Assembly: GCF_031458075.1 (NCBI RefSeq)
Contig: NZ_JAVDXT010000003.1
Location: forward strand, 124,001-188,000
DNA from: Rhodoferax_B ferrireducens_A
GTDB lineage: Bacteria > Pseudomonadota > Gammaproteobacteria > Burkholderiales > Burkholderiaceae_C
Length of the DNA stretch: 64,000 nucleotides
Reading direction: 5' to 3'
The notes beneath the pieces were generated by a model that saw only the letters and a program-made list of their open reading frames with translations, made no database searches and was not told where the DNA came from. A program made the position numbers and the translations under genes. Below, in pieces: positions 58,980 to 64,000 of this stretch (its first letter is position 1; the number at the start of each line of letters is the position of its first letter).

Positions 58980-60860
58980 TTACTTGGCGTTGGTTTCAAC
59001 GGCGGCATCGGGCCGCCACACGGTGCCGATGGACACGGTCTTGAGCTTCTTCTGGCGGCCGTACCACAGGTTGACCAGGCCGCGCGAGAAGAACACGCTG
59101 GAGAAAATACTGGTCGCAATGCCCAGCACATGCACCACGGCAAAGCCGCGCACCGGGCCGGAGCCGAAGGCCAGCAAGGCGATGCCGACGATGGCGCTGG
59201 TGATGTTGGAGTCCAAAATGGTCGCCCAGGCGCGGTCGAAACCTGCATGGATGGCCGCCTGCGGCGAGGCGCCCGCACGCAGCTCTTCGCGCACGCGCTC
59301 GTTGATCAGCACGTTGGAGTCGATGGCCATACCCAGCACCAGGGCCATGGCGGCCATGCCCGGCAGGGTCAGCGTGGCTTGCAGCATGGACAGCACCGCC
59401 ACCAGCAGCAGCAGATTGAAGGCCAGCGCGATGCTGGAGAACACTCCAAACAGCATGTAGTAGCAGCACATGAACAGCGCCACGGCCAGGAAGCCCCAGG
59501 TCACGCTGTGGAAGCCCTTGGAGATGTTGTCGGCGCCCAGGCTCGGGCCAATGGTGCGCTCTTCGATGATTTCCATCGGTGCGGCCAGCGAGCCGGCACG
59601 CAGCAGCAGCGAGGTGTCGCTGGCTTCCTGGGTCGTCATGCGGCCCGAGATCTGCACCCGGCCGCCAGCGATTTCCGAGCGGATGACCGGCGCGGTCACA
59701 ACTTCGCCCTTGCCCTTTTCGAACAGGATGATGGCCATACGCTTGCCGATGTTCTCGCGCGTCACGTCCTTGAAGATGCGCGAACCCTTGGCGTCCAGCG
59801 TCAGATTCACGGTGGCTTCGTGGGTCTGGCTGTCGAAGCCGGGCTGGGCATCAGTCAGGTTCTCGCCAGTCAAGACGACCTGCTTCTTGACGATCACCGC
59901 CTGGCCGCTGCGTTCCGGGTAGCGCTCGGCACCAAACGGCACCGCGCCCGCGCCGACGGCGGCCGACGCGGCCTCGGTGCTTTCGTCCACCATGCGCACT
60001 TCCAGGGTGGCGGTGCGGCCCAGGATGTCCTTGGCCTTGGCCGTGTCTTGCACGCCGGGCAGCTGCACCACGATGCGGTCCAGTCCTTGCTGTTGGATCA
60101 CCGGCTCGGACACGCCGAGTTCGTTGATACGGTTGTGCAAGGTGGTGATGTTCTGCTTCAGCGCCTGGTCCTGCACGCGGCGCGCGGCCTCGGGGCGGAT
60201 GGTGGCGGTGAGCTTGTATTCGGTGCCGTCGGGCGCATCGGTGGCGATGAGGTCGGGGAACTGGTCCTGCACCACGGCCTTGGCCGTAGCCAGGGTTTCG
60301 CTGTCGCGGAAGCGCACTTCGATGGCCTGGCCGTTGCGGCTGATGCCGCTGTGGCGCACGTTCTTGTCGCGCAGGATGCCGCGCAGATCGCCGCTCAGCG
60401 ATTCGGCCTTCTTGGTCAGCGCGGCCTGCATGTCGACTTGCAGCATGAAGTGCACGCCGCCGCGCAAGTCCAGGCCGAGGTACATGGGCATGGCGTGCAG
60501 CGCGGTCAGCCAGGCGGGCGAGCGCGACAGCAGGTTCAGCGCCACCACGTAGTTGGCGTCGTTGGCGTCCGGTACCAGGGCTTTCTGGACCACGTCCTTG
60601 GCCTTGAGCTGGTTGTCGGTGCTGTCGAAGCGGGCCTTGACCGAGTTGCCTTCCAGGCCGATCAGCTCGGGCGTGACGCTGGCAGCTGCCAGGGCTTCCT
60701 GCACCTTGGCCAGGGTGGTACTGTCGATCTTGACCGATGCCCGGGCGGCAGAAACCTGCACTGCCGGAGCTTCACCAAACAAATTCGGCAGGGTGTAAAT
60801 GGCCCCCACCAGTAGCGCGACCAGAAGGATCACGTACTTCCATACCGGGTATCGATTCAT
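58980..60860 (-). CDS. secD: protein translocase subunit SecD
   Basis: 626 aa, partner of SecF. First membrane helix VILLVALLVGAIYTLPNLF at 10-28, large periplasmic P1 domain, then five helices. Motifs: YLGLDLRGGVHFMLQVDMQA near 129-148, GISRNGQAIEVRFRDSETL, GRTATLEVRMV and GMAIDSNVLINERVREELR near 520-538. Length normal for betaproteobacteria. Start at ATG 60860; yajC lies 28 bp upstream. Confidence 0.98.
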   Translation of the reverse strand: MNRYPVWKYVILLVALLVGAIYTLPNLFGEAPAVQVSAARASVKIDSTTLAKVQEALAAASVTPELIGLEGNSVKARFDSTDNQLKAKDVVQKALVPDANDANYVVALNLLSRSPAWLTALHAMPMYLGLDLRGGVHFMLQVDMQAALTKKAESLSGDLRGILRDKNVRHSGISRNGQAIEVRFRDSETLATAKAVVQDQFPDLIATDAPDGTEYKLTATIRPEAARRVQDQALKQNITTLHNRINELGVSEPVIQQQGLDRIVVQLPGVQDTAKAKDILGRTATLEVRMVDESTEAASAAVGAGAVPFGAERYPERSGQAVIVKKQVVLTGENLTDAQPGFDSQTHEATVNLTLDAKGSRIFKDVTRENIGKRMAIILFEKGKGEVVTAPVIRSEIAGGRVQISGRMTTQEASDTSLLLRAGSLAAPMEIIEERTIGPSLGADNISKGFHSVTWGFLAVALFMCCYYMLFGVFSSIALAFNLLLLVAVLSMLQATLTLPGMAAMALVLGMAIDSNVLINERVREELRAGASPQAAIHAGFDRAWATILDSNITSAIVGIALLAFGSGPVRGFAVVHVLGIATSIFSSVFFSRGLVNLWYGRQKKLKTVSIGTVWRPDAAVETNAK

Positions 60861-60888
60861 GGTCGCGCTTGGATACTCACACTAATAT

Positions 60889-61224
60889 TTACTTGACCGA
60901 GCCCTTGGGCAAGACTTGTACAACGGCGCTGCGCTGCAATTGGACGACCACACCATTGGCGATTTCCAGGCTGATCGAACCTTCACCCAGGCTGGTGACC
61001 TTGCCCAGCAGGCCGCCGGCGGTTGCGACTTCGTCGCCCTTGGCCAGCGCGTCGATCATGGCGCGGTGCTCTTTCTGCTTCTTCATCTGGGGGCGGATCA
61101 TCACAAAGTACAGCACCACAAACATCAGCACCAGCGGCAGCATGCCGGTCAACGACGACATCATGTCGCCGCCAGCAGGCGCAGCTGCGGGGGCGGTTTG
61201 GGCGAAAGCGGAAGAAATGAACAC
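60889..61224 (-). CDS. yajC: Sec translocon accessory protein YajC
   Basis: 111 aa with one membrane helix (LPLVLMFVVLYFVMIRPQMK, about 28-47) and a cytosolic KGDEVATAGGLLGKV domain. GTG 61224 is preferred as start because GGAG lies six bases upstream and the protein then begins FISSAFAQTA, the common YajC N-terminus; a TTG at 61242 would add six residues. First gene of yajC-secD-secF. Confidence 0.95.
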   Translation of the reverse strand: MFISSAFAQTAPAAAPAGGDMMSSLTGMLPLVLMFVVLYFVMIRPQMKKQKEHRAMIDALAKGDEVATAGGLLGKVTSLGEGSISLEIANGVVVQLQRSAVVQVLPKGSVK

Positions 61225-61369
61225 AGAAGGCTCCAACAGCAAATGACAAAAATAAAACCCGCAGACAAGGCTTGGCGCATGCCAAGCACCCAGGCGGGGG
61301 TAGAGCGGATTGTATGCGGCTGTGTTAGGCCTTCGCCATCAGGGCTTGCCAGGGCGTAGGGGCATCCAG

Positions 61370-61425
61370 GTTGCTATTTTTTCAATAGCTAATTACGCTT
61401 ATCAAATAAGCGCCAACGCCCTGTT
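61370..61425. repeat. palindromic repeat A, copy 14 (intergenic, diverged)
   Basis: GTTGCTATTTTTTCAATAGC, TAATTACGCTTATCAAATAA, GCGCCAACGCCCTG. The outer arms GCTATTTTTTCAATAGC remain; the inner arms are mostly lost. It lies between yajC and the ferredoxin oxidoreductase stop codon. Confidence 0.5.
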
Positions 61426-64000
61426 TCATGCATTTTTCAAACTGGCCCGCAGCGCATCCCATTGGATGCGGGCTGCCGCCAGGTGTCGCGCCCGCACATG
61501 GCCGTAGCCGCGGATTTGCTCGGGAATCCGCGCCAATTGCACGGCCGTCGCATGCCGGGCCGGCGTCAGCTGCGGCAGCAACTCGGCGATGCAGTCGCGG
61601 TATTCCTGGATCAGCGCGCGCTCGCCGCGCCGCTCTTCGGTATAGCCAAACGGGTCGAAGGCCGTGCCGCGCAAACCCTTCAACCGGGCCAGCAGACGGA
61701 AAGCCAAGCCCATTCCCGGCCCAAAGCTCTGCTTCTGCAGCTCGCCCTTGGCGTTCTTCTTCGCCAGCAGCGGCGGCGCCAGGTGGTAGCGCAGCTTGAA
61801 GTCGCCCTCGAACTGCGACTGGATGCGCGCCAGAAAGGCCGGGTCGGCCTGCAGCCGCGCCACCTCGTACTCGTCCTTGTAGGCCATCAGCTTGAACAGA
61901 TAGCGGGCCACGGCCTCGGTCAGCGGCAGGTGCTTGTCCAGCGGCAGCTCCGCCTGGCGCACCTGGTCCACAAAGGCGCGGTAGCTGTCGGCATACGCGG
62001 CGTTCTGGTAGCCGGTCAAGAACTCGACCCGGCGCGCCAGCATCGCGTCCAGCGATTCGCGCGCATGCCAGGTGATGGCCTGGGCCGGTGCCGCCACGCT
62101 GGCCGGGTCGACGGCGGCGCGGCGCCCCCAGGCGAAGGCGGTCTTGTTGGACTCTACCGCCATGTCGTTGAGCTCCATGGCGCGCAGCAGCGAGGCCAGC
62201 TGCAGCGGCACCCAGCCTTTTTGCCAGGCATAGCCCAGCAGCATGGGGTTCGCGTACAGGCTGTCGCCCATCAGCCGGTTCGCGGCCGCATCGGCGTCGA
62301 AGCTGGCCACGGCATCCAGGCCGACGGCGCGCACGATCTCGGCACTGCAGGCCTGGGTCGGGTTCTGCCAATCGGGGTTGTGCACAAAAGCCGCCGTCGG
62401 CGCGCTATGCGTATTCAGCGCCACATGGGTGCGGCCGGGGCGCATGCGCTGCAGGGTTTCCTTGCCCGCCGTGACCACCGGGTCGCAGCCCAGCACCAGG
62501 TCGGCACCGGCCTGGCTGACCCGGGTGGTGCGGATCGCGTCCTGGCTTTCGGCCAGCAGCACATGGCTCCAGGTGGCGCCGCCTTTTTGCGCCAGGCCCG
62601 CCGCGTCCTGGGTGACGATGCCCTTGCCCTCCAGGTGCGCGGCCACGCCCAGCAGCTGGCCCAGGGTGATGACCCCGGTGCCGCCAACCCCCGCCACCAC
62701 GATGCCCCAGACGCCGGCAATCGGCGCCAGCGTGGGCTCGGGCAGCGGGCTGCCGCTGAATGGCGACAACGCCTGGGCCGGCGTCTTCTTGCGCAGCTGG
62801 CCGCCTTCCACCGTCACAAAGCTCGGGCAAAAACCTTTCAGACACGACATGTCCTTGTTGCAGCTGGACTGGTTGATCTGCCGCTTGCGGCCGAACGGCG
62901 TCTCCAGCGGCTCCACGCTCAGGCAGTTGCTTTGCTCGCCGCAGTCGCCGCAGCCCTCGCAGACCAGCTCGTTGATCACCACCCGTTTGGCCGGGTCGAC
63001 CAGGGTGCCGCGCTTACGGCGCCGGCGCTTCTCGGTGGCGCAGGTCTGGTCGTAGATGATGATGGTCGTGCCCTTGATCTCACGGAACTCGCGCTGGATC
63101 TCGTCCAGCAGATCCCGGTGCTTGACCTCCACCCCGGCCGCCAGCGCCACACCCTGGTACTTTTCGGGTTCGTCCGTCACCACTACAGTTTTGATAGCAC
63201 CTTCCGCAAGCACGGACTGCGCAATCTGCACAACCGAGTGTCCTTCGGGGCGCTCGCCGACTTGCTGGCCGCCGGTCATGGCCACGGCGTCGTTGTACAG
63301 AATCTTATAGGTGATGTTGACGCCCGCGGCGATCGCCTGGCGGATCGCCAGCAGGCCGCTGTGGAAGTAGGTGCCGTCGCCCAAGTTGGCAAAAATATGC
63401 TGGTCGGTGGTGAACGGCTGTTGGCCGACCCAGGGCACGCCTTCGCCGCCCATCTGGGTGAAGGCAATCGTGCTGCGGTCCATCCAGGTGGCCATGAAGT
63501 GGCAGCCTATGCCGCCCATGGCGCGCGAGCCTTCGGGCACCACGGTCGAGGTGTTGTGCGGGCAGCCCGAGCAGAACCAGGGCGCGCGCTCGGCCGCCTT
63601 GGCGCTGATCTCCACCGCCAGCATGGCGCGCTCCTTGGCGTCCAGCACCGCCAGCTGCGCATCGATGCGCGCGGCCACATCGTCCGGCACGCCCAGCTTC
63701 TTCAGCCGCTGGGCAATCGCCCGGGCGATCAACGCCGGCGACAGATCGGCATTGGCGCGCAGCAAGGTGTTGGCCGTAGGGTTGGCCATCGACCACTCGC
63801 CACCGCTCTGGTCGCCCTCGGGTTCGTTGAACTTGCCCAGCACATTCGGCCGCACATCGGCACGCCAGTTGTACAGCTCTTCCTTCAGCTGGTATTCGAT
63901 GACCTGGCGCTTTTCTTCGACCACCAAAATCTCCTGCAGACCGATGGCGAAGTCGCGCGTCAGCTGCGCCTCCAGCGGCCAGACCACGGCGACCTTGTGC
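61426..64000 (-). CDS. indolepyruvate ferredoxin oxidoreductase, fused alpha/gamma type (partial, 5' end outside window)
   Basis: 857 codons of a gene whose start lies beyond the right edge; complete fused proteins are about 1,150-1,200 aa. Visible in order: a TPP-binding region (GIGCHFMATWMDRSTIAFTQ, then NLGDGTYFHSGLLAIRQA, with GDGTY and NxxY-like metal site), a Fe-S cysteine region (CEGCGDCGEQSNC, then CNKDMSCLKGFCPSF), the gamma domain (GVGGTGVITLGQLLG) and a C-terminal DUF6537-like tail. It oxidises aryl pyruvates from amino acid breakdown to acyl-CoA with ferredoxin. Whether indolepyruvate or another 2-oxo acid is used is unknown. Confidence 0.93.
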   Translation of the reverse strand, partial: HKVAVVWPLEAQLTRDFAIGLQEILVVEEKRQVIEYQLKEELYNWRADVRPNVLGKFNEPEGDQSGGEWSMANPTANTLLRANADLSPALIARAIAQRLKKLGVPDDVAARIDAQLAVLDAKERAMLAVEISAKAAERAPWFCSGCPHNTSTVVPEGSRAMGGIGCHFMATWMDRSTIAFTQMGGEGVPWVGQQPFTTDQHIFANLGDGTYFHSGLLAIRQAIAAGVNITYKILYNDAVAMTGGQQVGERPEGHSVVQIAQSVLAEGAIKTVVVTDEPEKYQGVALAAGVEVKHRDLLDEIQREFREIKGTTIIIYDQTCATEKRRRRKRGTLVDPAKRVVINELVCEGCGDCGEQSNCLSVEPLETPFGRKRQINQSSCNKDMSCLKGFCPSFVTVEGGQLRKKTPAQALSPFSGSPLPEPTLAPIAGVWGIVVAGVGGTGVITLGQLLGVAAHLEGKGIVTQDAAGLAQKGGATWSHVLLAESQDAIRTTRVSQAGADLVLGCDPVVTAGKETLQRMRPGRTHVALNTHSAPTAAFVHNPDWQNPTQACSAEIVRAVGLDAVASFDADAAANRLMGDSLYANPMLLGYAWQKGWVPLQLASLLRAMELNDMAVESNKTAFAWGRRAAVDPASVAAPAQAITWHARESLDAMLARRVEFLTGYQNAAYADSYRAFVDQVRQAELPLDKHLPLTEAVARYLFKLMAYKDEYEVARLQADPAFLARIQSQFEGDFKLRYHLAPPLLAKKNAKGELQKQSFGPGMGLAFRLLARLKGLRGTAFDPFGYTEERRGERALIQEYRDCIAELLPQLTPARHATAVQLARIPEQIRGYGHVRARHLAAARIQWDALRASLKNA

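Noticed and set aside
57981..60815. 944-codon open frame on the plus strand opposite secF and secD
   Set aside because: It is the antisense shadow of two certain genes in high-GC DNA; the translation is His/Gln/Gly/Arg-rich with no family motif.
63180..63225. Possible family-A repeat inside the ferredoxin oxidoreductase (TTTTGATAGCACC)
   Set aside because: Only the outer arm matches; the inner palindrome is absent, so a repeat cannot be supported.

Overview
The window looks like the chromosome of a Comamonadaceae betaproteobacterium, close to Rhodoferax or Polaromonas. The evidence is high GC, dense gene packing, the gene content and order (sucCD-terC, recA-recX, def-fmt, dprA-smg, yajC-secD-secF), and two families of short dispersed repeats. 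This placement is by recognition, not by any search. No transposase, phage, CRISPR array, rRNA or tRNA was seen. Both edges cut a gene: metX on the left and an indolepyruvate ferredoxin oxidoreductase on the right.

Region by region. 1-8 kb: metX, a GST, purB, yaeQ, a DUF3717-DUF1289 protein, a TerC exporter behind a yybP-ykoY (Mn2+) riboswitch, a holin-like membrane protein and a BepA-like M48 protease coupled to a TfpZ-type pilin accessory protein. 8-16.3 kb: moaC, a class III cyclase-PilZ fusion, two PglL/TfpW-type pilin glycosylation ligases, a type IV pilin with a sigma-54 promoter, an MBL-fold cyclic-nucleotide phosphodiesterase, an FHA protein and a PP2C phosphatase. Much of 11.2-14 kb is clearly AT-richer than its surroundings. 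16.5-23.5 kb: a second TerC, sucCD, argC, recX, recA, a MarR regulator and an orphan OmpR-type response regulator. 23.5-26 kb: a 439-base leader with small ORFs and two terminator hairpins in front of an EF-G paralog. 26-28.5 kb: a flavin/PNPOx-like protein divergent from a MocR regulator.

28.4-34.8 kb is a seven-gene sugar operon (fucU, GntR regulator, DapA-like aldolase, binding protein, two permeases, ATPase). 34.9-38.6 kb: a TetR regulator sharing its operator with an alpha/beta hydrolase, an M20 peptidase and a YidB protein. 38.7-44.4 kb: fba, a PmrAB-like two-component system, and a divergent PAP2 phosphatase plus EptA-like transferase behind a PmrA-box-like repeat. 44.4-50.9 kb: pyk, a fatty acid desaturase, ompW with FNR-like sites, a hemerythrin, pgk and azlCD. 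50.8-64 kb: fmt-def, a LysM protein, dprA, smg, a DUF1631 protein, secF, secD, yajC and the ferredoxin oxidoreductase.

Two signals go beyond ordinary annotation. The first is a palindromic element of about 50 bp present in about 14 copies, roughly six of them inside reading frames that stay open. The second is the tandem small-ORF/terminator leader of the EF-G paralog, which resembles a translation-sensing attenuator.
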